Part shown: positions 1 through 10,092 of the stretch, piece by piece
Layout of the letters: every line of letters starts with the position of its first letter
Numbering within the stretch: position 1 is the first letter of the stretch
From: Pisaster brevispinus
Taxonomy: Eukaryota > Echinodermata > Asteroidea > Forcipulatida > Asteriidae
Assembly: GCA_023634235.1 (NCBI GenBank)
Contig: JAMKCF010000015.1
Span: 12,186,087 to 12,250,086, forward strand
DNA length: 64,000 bases
Direction: 5' to 3'
Made by a program: the position numbers and the translations under genes
Notes under the pieces: generated by a model
The model's database searches: none
Told to the model about the DNA's origin: nothing
The model's input: the letters and a program-made list of their open reading frames with translations, nothing else

Positions 1-171
1 TTATTTTTTTATTTGATACTGAAATATCAAATTTCCATTTTTGCAAGCTTGAAAATATACTACTCAACGCTATTGTTGTTTTTAAGTGAAACTGTTTGAT
101 AAATCTGTTGGTGTACTTTACTGATACCATTCTTAATAGTGGTTGTATTCTCTGTTCTGTTTTGAACAAAG

Positions 172-958
172 GGTCGATGTTAATTCCTGGTTGGAGGTTG
201 ATCTCGGTGAGAGTATAGTGGTGTCTGGTGTCATCACGCAAGGATGGGTGACCCAATTCAAGATGAAGTATAAAAAGCTACAGTCCTCTGGCTATGACTA
301 CGTCAAAGATCGCTATGGAGACATCCAGGTACATACATTTATTAGCAGCTTATTATTTAGTGGTTTCCGAGCTCATTTTTAAAAGTAAAAACAATTGATC
401 ATACGATTTACGGTGATCTAAATAGCAAAGATTAATAGATTTGAGAACACGAAAACAGAGTTCGTTTACATTGTATACATTGTAAAATTATACTCTAAAC
501 ATGGCTTGTATAACAATTAAATTTTCTGCAATACTTGTTTTGTTTTTTTCCACTAACGAAGTTCAACACAGCTTATATGTTAACTATATTTTAAACAATA
601 CTTCTGATTTATACTTCTTTAGACATCGACACTTTACAACGAACTGTTTTCAGTTATTTGCACTTTGTACACATATGTTAAACATGCTACACAAATCCCA
701 TTAAAATACCGTGATGTCAATTATATGTTTTTGTTTGGTATATATCCCGTCTAAGTATCACTAGCGCGTGTGATAATCATCTCAAAACTATATTTATATT
801 ACTTGCAGGTGTTTCAGGGTAACATTGTAGATGCTACCACCCCAGTCACCAATATGTTTGATCAGAGCATCGTGGCTACCATAGTGTGTGTTGAGCCTGA
901 AGTGTTCCTTGGAGCAGTTGGTCTACAGGTGAAGTTGATTGGATGTCACATCAACTGA
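172..958 (+). CDS. Discoidin (F5/8 type C) domain gene, last two exons
   Basis: These are the 3' terminal coding exons of a gene that begins left of the window. Exon 172-328 follows a pyrimidine-rich tract ending in AG and stops at a GT donor. It encodes the discoidin core pattern NSWLEVDLGE, then GVITQG and WVTQFKMKYK. Exon 809-958 follows TTACTTGCAG and starts in the same phase with VFQGN. It continues through NMFDQSI and ends LIGCHIN-stop, the typical C-terminal strand and cysteine of the domain. Discoidin domains are extracellular and bind lipids or carbohydrates. Parent architecture, signal peptide and other domains lie outside the window. A near-identical terminal exon of equal length (150 bp) sits on the minus strand at 49,980-50,129. 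The domain call is firm; the gene identity is unknown. Confidence 0.8.
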
Positions 959-1640
959 AATCAAAATCAAAATTATTACAAACATCTTTTTTTTGTGGTT
1001 ATCTTCTTGCTTTTGTCAACACTGTAAATCTTCGTCTGGAACCAAATTATTTATGTTTTCCACGCTGTGTAAATATGGGACTAAGGACAAACTGCAAAAA
1101 GTTAATTTATAAACACTTCTGATGGTCAAATACACATTCAGCTAGTTATTAGAAGTGGAACCGGTCGAACACGCAACGGTACAAACTAATAACGTGTACC
1201 AATTTATACAACATTATATAATCTCTATCAACAATCTGAAGCTACGCATACAATTCCTCGACAAAAAATAGTCTATTTAAACATTAAAACCATGACTAAA
1301 TAAAAACAATGTTAAAATACTCGATTTGTAAATCTTGTTTTGGTATTCCTACGAGTTTGTAAGTGTTTTGATTGATGTCTAAATTGTTTACTGGTTTAAC
1401 GGTTTGCCCAACTCGGTAACTCTGTGAACAAAAAACAAACTAATCTAAACAAAGTTAATACAAAACAAATTAAACTGTTGTAGGTGACGAACAAACTCGC
1501 ATAATAACCAATAAACGTAAATCACTATAAATGTGTACAGATTTCAAAAACGTTAAATTTATTTTGCTTAAAAAAAAGGCAACATAACAAAAACGAAATG
1601 TGAAAACCATTAAAAAACAAACACTTTTTACCTTATTATA
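959..1640. other. AT-rich intergenic sequence, no gene seen
   Basis: This is the 3' flank of the discoidin gene. I see no conserved coding sequence, RNA gene or repeat boundary. Short open frames here have no recognisable composition. Confidence 0.5.
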
Positions 1641-2000
1641 TTCTCGTTTAGCAATGCACAGCCCTTTCAAGCAGCCTTGAATATTAAACATCTCTCTAGC
1701 ACTCTTTTCAATAGTAGGATAGTATTATACATGTTGCGTGGAAACCCAGTACCGTTGCTTTACCGCTTGAATCGCGTAGTTGTCTCATCGACTGGAATGA
1801 AATCATTTTGTTCAAACCAGTATCATTGCAAGTATCTTTTATCGGTGTTCATCTGTTTTTAAATTTGTTAAGTGTTGCATAATGTATTGTAGTTAAACTA
1901 CTCTTGCTTTTAGAGCACTGTACTTTTCTTAGTTTTACTGACCATGCCACTACAAATGAAACGAAATAATTTGAAGCACTTAAATTAAAAACACAAATTT
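1640..2000. repeat. Inverted copy of 47,890-48,245
   Basis: Read on the opposite strand, 47,890-48,245 matches this stretch with scattered substitutions. Landmarks include a shared run ending in GTGGAAACCCAGTAC and another ending in CCAGTATCATTGCAAGTAT. Together with the discoidin exon copies (809-958 and 49,980-50,129) the order is collinear in inverted orientation. It is therefore part of a larger duplicated block rather than an isolated repeat. Confidence 0.75.
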
Positions 2001-2365
2001 AACACAAAGGTAGAACAGGTTCATTTTTAACTACAATTTTTCATTTTTCCCTTTTTTTGGTAATATATAGCAACTTTTCGCGAAGTTGTTTTCAAAAAGT
2101 TAAAATCATGCTGTTTTTCTTCATAAAATATTGCTGGAGGAACAAAGTAAGAATCGGGTGCACTCTTAAAAATATTTTTAACAGTCTTTTTATTTATACC
2201 TTTTCGTTAGCAAACAAATGTGCAACATCTTATACTCCAAACTATTATTGCATCATAATATCAAAGAAGAGCACGTATTTTTTTTTTTTTACAATGTATA
2301 CTTCATTATTGGGAAAGCTGGCCCACCAAAACAGTTTGTTTATGGTTCGAGTGGTAATAATTGTA

Positions 2366-2605
2366 TTAAGGAGATATTATTGTCTATCCCTTGTTCCTCA
2401 AACCAAGCCGAAAGGAGTTGGGGATATAATTTTCTATCCCTTGTTCCTCAACTCTATCCAAAAAGAGGAGGGGATATAATTTTCTATCCCTTGTTGCTCA
2501 AATCCAGCCGAAAAGGGGAAGGGATAATTTGTTTTATCCTTTGCTGCTCAAATCAAGCGAAAAAGAGGAGGGGATAGAATTTGTTATCCCTTGAACCTCA
2601 AACCT
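2366..2605. repeat. Minisatellite, ~50-bp unit, about 4-5 copies
   Basis: The unit contains GGGGATATAATTTTCTATCC, then CTTGTTCCTCAA and an A/G-rich stretch. It recurs about every 50 bases with increasing divergence toward the right. Open frames crossing it are by-products of the repeat. Confidence 0.8.
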
Positions 2606-3016
2606 GACAAAATGTGCAATATATTGATAAGAACTAACTGAAATTTATAAATGTTGTATTTGTTAGCCTAGAACAATTAGATTGATTCGTAAAATCTGGA
2701 GCATGTTTTTTACAATTTGTAGGAGAAAATGGTAAAAGCAAAATTTGTTGCTTTAAATTCCTGTTTCGATAGCAATTTTCGTACTATAATGAAACTTTTA
2801 AGCTGTAAATTCGAAAATTAACCAAAAAAGAAAAAATGCAGTTAAAAATGAACCTGTTTTAGTGAAAACTATTTAAACGTCTTAATTCTAAACTCCATCG
2901 GTCACTTAATTTGCACCTAAACATTTTAAGTGCCAGAAAATTACACCAAGCCAAAAAGCTCGCTAAACGTCCTAGTACCATCGTTTTTTCCACTAAACAA
3001 ATCCATCAATGGACTT

Positions 3017-3157
3017 GGGGTAGATTTCACAAATAGTTAAAACTAGTCTTATCTCAAGTTAGGACGAGTTACTCGTCCTAACTTAGGAATATCCTTAAGT
3101 TTAAATAAACTCTTTGGACTAGTCCTAAGTTAGGATTATCTTTGTAAAATCGACTCC
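3017..3157. mobile_element. MITE with GATTTCACAAA-type terminal inverted repeats
   Basis: The left end GGGGTAGATTTCACAAA is mirrored at the right end by TTTGTAAAATCGACTCC. The interior carries a palindrome at 3056-3084 with two 14-bp arms and one central base. The TAAGTTAGGA core reappears near 3126. The ends resemble the MITE at 60,189-60,325, so both probably belong to one family. No transposase is encoded. Confidence 0.6.
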
Positions 3158-5062
3158 AGCTCTCCCAGAATTCCCAAAGGAATTGTGAATTAGTACTAAT
3201 ATAGCCACTACTGTGTGAAAAGAACCATTTGGCTTTCCAGATTCCTTCTTTTCTAGACTCTTTGCTTTGCCCTGGTTGTTTATTTTGATAATTGAGTAGG
3301 ATAATGTTGCAAGGATGAGTCAGACGTAAGACCATACGGGAAGATGTAAGATTTATATATAATTAGTAGGGGAGATGGCCTTAGCTTTCGATCCAATCCG
3401 GACCTTCGTCAGAGGCATAAACAAGAACAAACACAAACATATCCATTTTTAGCACAAACAAAATATATATATATATATTTTTTGTGCTGAGTTGTGTATA
3501 CAAAGAGTGTTAATCTAAGAAATGGTTGATTGAGCAGAAGTGGTACATAGTATAAAGAATAACATGTAGCCTTATCTCAAAACAAATGTTGCTTAAATAG
3601 TTATTTAGTCAAAAGGGTTTATTTGTAATGCTTTGGGCGATTTTAAGTGATTTGGTTTTCCGCATGGTTCAATGTCAAATTTATAATTAAAAAAATACGT
3701 TTTCAACACAAACCCAGAAATGTTTTAACTTTTAATTTACAAAGAATCATGACAAGATCTGAAATGAAATTGAACTGAACCATGAAACTCATCGGGCAGT
3801 ATTGAGCTTCGACATCAAAACGGCACCTGACCAACGACGTCATGATAACCTGTGATCAAGTGTCGGTTTACAACAAATCAATTTTTACTGTTCGCAAAAA
3901 CCACAACCAACCAACAGCGACAACACATTATTTAAACACAACATATTTCTTCAATCTATCTTCGGAATGATCTTAATCTGATGACATTGAGCATCAATTG
4001 TGAATCGTTAATCTTTAGTAAAAAGTTATACGCCGTGAGTTCTTGATAAGTTCAAACAATTCATACTTTGGTAAGACTACCACATTTATCGTTGTTGAAG
4101 TTGTTGTTATTGTCCTCTTATAAGGTGGGGTTTTAAAAACACTGACCTTTCAGTCATATTTTAGACAGTACTGATAAACATTCAACAGTGTAAAGTCAAT
4201 ATCGTATTTCTAAAGCTATTTTACTAACTTCCTTCTTTAAAAAAAAGAAGTATTATTGCATTAGGTTCCATGTTTTGTAGTAGTAACATTTTGTAAATAC
4301 ATGTTGGATTTGATGCTTAAAAAAACGTATAGCAACATTTGTGACCAGCTTTTGCATATACCTACTTAGCATTCAGGGCGGCCTAGTTATGAACAGTTTT
4401 CTCTAAAACGCGATTATTTGTGTTTGTGGTAAGATAAATAAACGGTGCAATATCAACGTCTAATTGTGTCTAGTCCTAATCAATACAGAGTGTTTAGTAC
4501 AGCGTGTTGGCTTTAGGCCGTCAACATATTCATGTCGGCTCTCATATACAAAGATTTATGGTTACCATTGTTATGCTGTCAAATCACCTTTGATTTGGTG
4601 ACAACATTGCGTTTTGTTCCAGCTAGCTTAAAATTAAATTTACTTTCTATAGTAAGACCGATATGCAGAAAGGTTTATCATGTGAACATGTGCGTAGTCG
4701 TTCTTCATTGAAAAAGGTGGGTCTGTTTTTTGTGTTTTTTTTGTTTTGTTTTTTCAAATATAAATTGTTAATTGACACAACAAGGTTCAGCTCTCAGCTG
4801 ACTGCGCACTTCCGGAAACTTCTTGTTGAAGTAAACCAATCGTTTGATGACAATAAGATACCAAGGTAGGATAAGTCCATTCACCAATGAAAAATCAGTC
4901 GCGTCACACACCCGATACGTTGTCCTTTCCTGATTGGTTACTTTGATAACACAATCTTTGGAGCTAGGGTGTGACAGATTTCCATCTAACCTCGAAGCAT
5001 AGAGCAAGCCGCAAAAACCGTGCTGGTGTTGAGTGGTCGAAAACGGATGAACCGGCGCTTGA
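3158..5062. other. Intergenic; retroelement-like end motif and a small duplicated block
   Basis: No gene is recognised. The stretch near 3370-3415 (GCTTTCGATCC and GGACCTTCGTCAGAGGC) resembles the 3' signature seen next to many Penelope-like and related retroelements. Bases ~3490-3650 are matched in inverted orientation by ~50,330-50,500. The rest is AT-rich with no clear structure. Confidence 0.45.
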
Positions 5063-5483
5063 CGTGTCGTGGCCGAGTGGATAAGATCACTGGACTCAAG
5101 CTCTGGTGTTTGTTGATCAGCAGAGTGTGGGTTCGAGCCCCAGTCGTGACACTTGTGTCCTTAAGCAAGACACTTAACCATGATTGCTTCGTCCTTCGGA
5201 TGGGACGTAAAGCCGTTGGTCCCGTGTGTTTTGTAACGCACGAAAAGAACCCAGTGCACTTATCGAAAAGAGAAGGGGTCCGCCCCGGTGTTCCTGGTTT
5301 GATCGGCTGCATATTGCGCCACAGCACCTTGTAAACCATTACAAGGTGCTATGTAAAGGACTAGGTCTCATACTTCAAACGAAGCCCCAAATACCTTGCA
5401 GGAAAATACTGAATGTTAAGCGCTTAGAGGCTGGCCTGCAGTAAGCGCTATACAAATACAATATATTATTATTATTATTATTT
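5063..5483 (+). mobile_element. tRNA-derived SINE, near full length
   Basis: The head is tRNA-like with a box A (TGGCCGAGTGGATAAGA, 5070-5086) and a box B (GGTTCGAGCCC, 5130-5140). This matches a class II (Ser/Leu-like) tRNA ancestor. A body with CTTCGTCCTTCGGATGGGA follows, then a 3' end reading AAGCGCTATACAAATACAA and a TTA microsatellite tail. This is a polymerase III transcribed non-autonomous retroposon. Open frames on both strands across it are not genes. Related antisense copies lie at 28,990-29,230 and 32,690-33,035. Confidence 0.85.
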
Positions 5484-7366
5484 TGATGGTGTTTGCAGTG
5501 TCAGGTAGGACTCTAACTATTTCACATGTTACTTCTTGTTGTATTTCGACTTAGTCTTCTTCTGGGCATTTTGTGTTTCGTGTTGACTTAATTTAACGGG
5601 GAGCTAAATGGGTCCTAGTATTTCCTCGTCTTCAGTCTTAACAAAGTATTTTGACGAAAGGAAACCAAACAAACAAAACAACGCAGAAATTTACCATTAA
5701 AGAGTACCGGAGTAATTTGTCCCCCATTTTGGAGGGTAAAACTAAAATATTTTTACCCCAAATTCCCGAATTGATTATTAAAATGCTATAGATTATTGAA
5801 CAACAATAACAAAGGAAAATAATTCAATTGGTTGACATGTCATACATCGTGAAATTGAGTTTTAAAAGCTGACTCAATGTTGTCAATGGCATGCTTTAAT
5901 ATTGCCTAAACCCTTCCCCCATTTTTCCTCTTTTTTTTCGTTTTTTCCCAAACGTTGTTTTAAAGTAAAAAATACCCAAGAAATGGGTCAAACAAATGCC
6001 GATTCAATACCTAAAGCTTATTTTGTTTTGCCCCAGTGTTATACTTATTTTTTGTATGGAACTTTGTTTTGCCGTCTTAAAAATATATAATTAAAAAAAA
6101 CATAATGAAAGGGAAAAAAAGTTATCAGGGTTTTGAAAAATAAAGTTAACATTATTTATATATAAACAATAAAAACAAAACAATCGCTGTGATCGTTTTA
6201 TGCATGATCTTTTTTTTTAAGTCAACGTTTGAATAATTAGTACACAATATTTTTGCCCGGAGCTGCTGTAACAATTGTGAGAATTTTAGATGCTGTGCAG
6301 AAAAATAATTTGGATACCCCGAAAAAAACGAGCTTGGAATCTCGATGATAAATCTACGCTTGTGATTGCAAAAGGAAATTGGAAGAAGGAATCTAAAAAG
6401 TAATCAATATTACAATTGCTCTGGATTGAAATATGAGCTAACATCATTTACATGACAAACAAAGACGTTTACACTCAGGGCAAGTGTTTTACCTTAAAAA
6501 ATAATTGTTTGTTTTGTATTTATTTACGCGCATGCCAATCTCGTTGAATAACGCAAAATGATCAGGTGCGAAATGGGCGAGTTCCGTTCTAGTTGCCGAA
6601 GGCTTGGCAGTACGGATACTAAGTAATAATGCCCACTTTATTGGTAAAATTATATGATAGTTCGTGAAAAAAGCAAAGACATTGAGTATTGTTTTGGTTT
6701 TTAACGACAACATATTAAGAAAATGTTTACAACAATAGTTATTATTAAAAAACATAACACGATATATTGTTTAAATATATACTATAAAATCTTGGTAAGT
6801 GATACTGGTACCAAGGTACAATTAATATCTTTGATAGAGAAATACTTAGAGTATAACGAACCTATGCATACCTAACGGTATAAATAATACGTTTACAAAA
6901 CCACCGTGCAGTATAGTAATAAACACAATTTACTGTTATAGCCATGTATAAACAATTTTTAGGAGGAGTGTTGGCTCTGAAAAGAGCAGGTCGTCTTGTA
7001 ATTTCGAAAAGTTTACTCCGCTCGTCGTCTCAAGACGAACTTCATCCCATCCACAATGGAATGCAGTCAACACTGCAAGCTTGGTCGTGTCCGTTCCTGA
7101 GTGTCCATATCTTAGCTTGGAGGGCTCTTGAAATACCGAAGACAAAAAATGTCCATTTTAGCCCAGGGGGTTATTGACTGCTCTTCTTGGACTTTTACCA
7201 TGTTCCGCACCGAAATTTTCGTCGTTACATTGTCATTGGAATCATGCATATTAAAAACATGTTGCCGACTTATAGTTAAAAAAAGTCCTTGCTAAAAAAC
7301 ACATAAATAAATAAATCGCATCTGAAAAGCCATGTATTTGTGTTATTTTGTGACTATGATACATTT
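5484..7366. other. AT-rich intergenic sequence
   Basis: No exon, RNA gene or mobile element is recognised. A minus-strand open frame at 6936-7145 has fairly balanced codon use but no match I recognise and no supporting splice context. Confidence 0.4.
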
Positions 7367-8085
7367 CGTCACCGTTTCCACGAAGGGACAATTGTCCCCT
7401 GCAGCCAAAAATGTATGTTTGGAGAAAACCGCGTTTGAAGTTAAGCTGATTTTGAAATCACTGGTTGGTAGACTTTTCGCTATATAATCTTTGACATTTT
7501 AACATATCAGGAAAGTAGAGATCCTAAAAATTACAAATCTGTTTCAAATGTTGTCCCTAACGGTTTAATTAATGAGTAATTATTCAATTAACAAAATGTT
7601 CTCTTCGTGAAAACTGTGCAAAACGTGGTCTGTGTGCAGCGCGTCGTGTTTAAACGAATTGGCTGTTCGTGAAAACGCAAAAGCCGGAGCACTTACATTT
7701 TACGGTGTGCCAGGGGGAAAAACAAACACGCGTTAGAGCAATAAACAAATTGGCTCTTCGTGAAAAACAAAATAACGTTTTGGCCGTTTGGGGCGCGCGC
7801 GTAAAACATTGTAGGTCAAAGGTTTTGGCACTTCGTGAAAACGCAAAAAGCCGGAGCACTCGTATTTGGCGCTGTGCCAGCCGTTCCTTTAACATAACGC
7901 AATTCCAGGTTCTTGAGGTTTTTGTCTTTCACCATCTTAGCATAATTAATGAACTAGACGTCTTTTTAGGTCTTTAAATTAGTGAATTGTTAGATACCGT
8001 TAAACTAAATCGAAACCACCAAAAACATCCAAATGAGTTTTTCATCGATTTTCTACGAAATTGTTCCTTCGTGAAAACGGTGACG
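7367..8085. mobile_element. TIR element M1 (MITE, 719 bp)
   Basis: It begins CGTCACCGTTTCCACGAAG and ends with the mirror CTTCGTGAAAACGGTGACG. The interior has several further copies of the TTCGTGAAAACG motif and repeated CCGGAGCACT segments. These are probable subterminal protein-binding repeats. It encodes no transposase. A second copy (M2, 9349-10,092) lies inverted 1.26 kb downstream. The left flank is ...ACATTT. The flanks suggest M1 and M2 have recombined (see findings). Confidence 0.85.
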
Positions 8086-8735
8086 AGGTCTTGTCAAGGT
8101 TTTTTTTTTCCTTTTTACATGGTGCATCGGAAGAATACTTTAAATCGCCAGCAACACCAATGGAAGCGGAATAAAAACAATATAAAACATAATTTAAACA
8201 ATGTATACCTTCCTTTGAAAACCAATAATTCCCCACTGTAGTCCACTCACGTACATTTTAGAGTAGGATTGTAAAAACGGACTAAACATTGTTTCTATGC
8301 CACGAATATTTTTGAAAACTACAGCCGTGAACAAAGTGTTTTCAGTTGTTATGATTCCCCAACAAAGAAAATATCAAATGAGACGATCCACTCAATTAGT
8401 TGATATACTCACTGTTAGCGTTTTTTGCCAAAAAATGGAATTCATACCTGATAATGCAGCTATCATTAGAAAGGCAAGCGCTGCTCCGTCCATTCTGGAA
8501 GATGCGATAAATGTATGAGCGTTTTGGTAAGTCTCAAACCTACGAGCAATTTAATGTCTAGGAGGATGATGTAAGTTTAAGCCAATAAGATAAATACGGA
8601 AAGCTAAGGTCTAATTGATGGAGACTCGATAGACGTTTGGCGAGACCTTGACATTATAATACTAAGATTTTAACCGAATGTTTTAGCCGTCTTATTTAGC
8701 AAGAATAGAGATGTCATTGGGTGGCTGTCTTTATC
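8086..8735. repeat. Duplicated block Y (direct copy of 47,113-47,757)
   Basis: From AGGTCTTGTCAAGG onward this stretch matches 47,113-47,757 in the same orientation, including GGTGCATCGGAAGAATAC and AGCGCTGCTCCGTCCATTC. Similarity ends near GGCTGTCTTTA. At the second locus Y is directly joined to block X; here a MITE and an inversion separate them. Confidence 0.8.
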
Positions 8736-9348
8736 ACCCCCACGACTTGACCTGATATTAATTATTGCAGCCCCAAAATCTGGAAGATAATTGAGTATGG
8801 ATGTTTAAGAATCCATCCTCAACGCTTTGCGCGTTTGCAATCACTGTAGGCCTACCCTAGCGTAGAGTACGTAAGACCATCATCCACGAATTATTACACA
8901 GCAAATTATTACTTCGAGTTTGTCTTTTGTTCTTTTCAGTTTTTGATTTAAGTAGAGGCTGACACAATATTTTAATTTTAACCAACTTGCTTTATTACAA
9001 ATTAAGGGGATAATTGAAATAAGGAACACTAAAAGACAAACACATCAGTTGCCACCACTACAAAAACCAAAAAACTACGTATAATGAACACATTACAAGC
9101 ACCTACGAAAAAGCCTCAATTTACATACAGTGTCAATGCTATGCAAATGACTTGTTAGTTGATTTTGTCATTGTATAGTGTTACCTCTGGGTAGCCAGTG
9201 TTCGCTGGACGTTTTGTTTGCGCATTTTACTTTTAGACAATGGACAATACAAAGTCGCAAAACACAACATTTCACGAACGCTGGGTTTAAAACGCAGTCC
9301 TTGTTGGCTAATTTGTTGGGATAGTAGCCACTAGCGTCGCCTACAAAT
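8736..9348. other. Segment between the two MITEs; partial repeat at its right end
   Basis: No gene is seen. The last ~65 bases (9285-9348, AAAACGCAG...GCCTACAAAT) recur with changes at about 14,150-14,208. This is therefore a dispersed repeat against which M2 now abuts. Confidence 0.5.
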
Positions 9349-10092
9349 CGTCACCGTTTTCACGAAGAGACAATATTGTAAACAATCGATAAAAAACTCA
9401 TTTTGATTTTGTTGGTGGTCTCCATTTAGTTTAACGGTATCTAACATTTCACTAATTTATAGATCTAAAAGTCGTCTAGTTTCTTAATTATGCTAGGTTG
9501 GTGAAAGACAAAAAACCTCAAGAACCTGGAATTGCGTTTTCACGAAGAGCCAAAAATCTTTTTGTGCGTTGAAGACACGGCTGGCACAGCGCCAAATACG
9601 AGTGCTCCGGCTTTTTGCGGTTTCACGAAGTGCCAAAACCATTGACCTACAAAGTTTAACGCGCGCTCCAAACGGCCTAAAACTTGTTTTCTGCGGTTTC
9701 ACGAAGAGCCAATTGTGCATTGCTCTAACGAGTGACTTTTTCCCCTGGCACAGCGTAAAAAGTAAGTGCTCCGGCTTTTGCGTTTTCACGAACAGCCAAT
9801 CCGTTTAAACACGACGCGCTGCACACAGACCACGTTTTACACAATTTTCACGAAGAGAACATGTTGTTAATTGAATAATTACTCATTAATTAAACCGTTA
9901 GGGACAACATTTGAAACAGATTTGTAATGCTCAGGATCTCTACTTTCCTGATATGTAAAAATGTCAAATATTATATAGCGAAAAGTCTACCAACCAGTGA
10001 TTTCAAAATCAGCTTAACTTTAAACGCGGTTTTCTCCAAACATACATTTTTGGCTGCAGGGGACAAATTGTCCCTACGTGAAAACGGTGACG
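9349..10092. mobile_element. TIR element M2 (MITE, 744 bp), inverted relative to M1
   Basis: It starts CGTCACCGTTTTCACGAAG and ends with its mirror, and it is the reverse complement of M1 with modest divergence. Internal TTCACGAAG motifs recur about every 60-100 bp. The paired open frames in M1 and M2 look like incidental readings of a non-coding repeat. Confidence 0.85.

Noticed and set aside
3365..3415. Hammerhead ribozyme-like core on the minus strand (CTGACGA ... GAAA with a 5-bp stem between)
   Set aside because: I could not form stem III with the required U before the cleavage position, and an extra A follows CTGACGA. It is more likely just a retroelement end signature.
4986..5444. Overlapping open frames on both strands
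   Set aside because: They lie inside a tRNA-derived SINE.
7650..7977. Homologous ~100-residue open frames in M1 and M2
   Set aside because: They are composed of repeated TIR-like motifs, are not collinear throughout, and resemble no protein.
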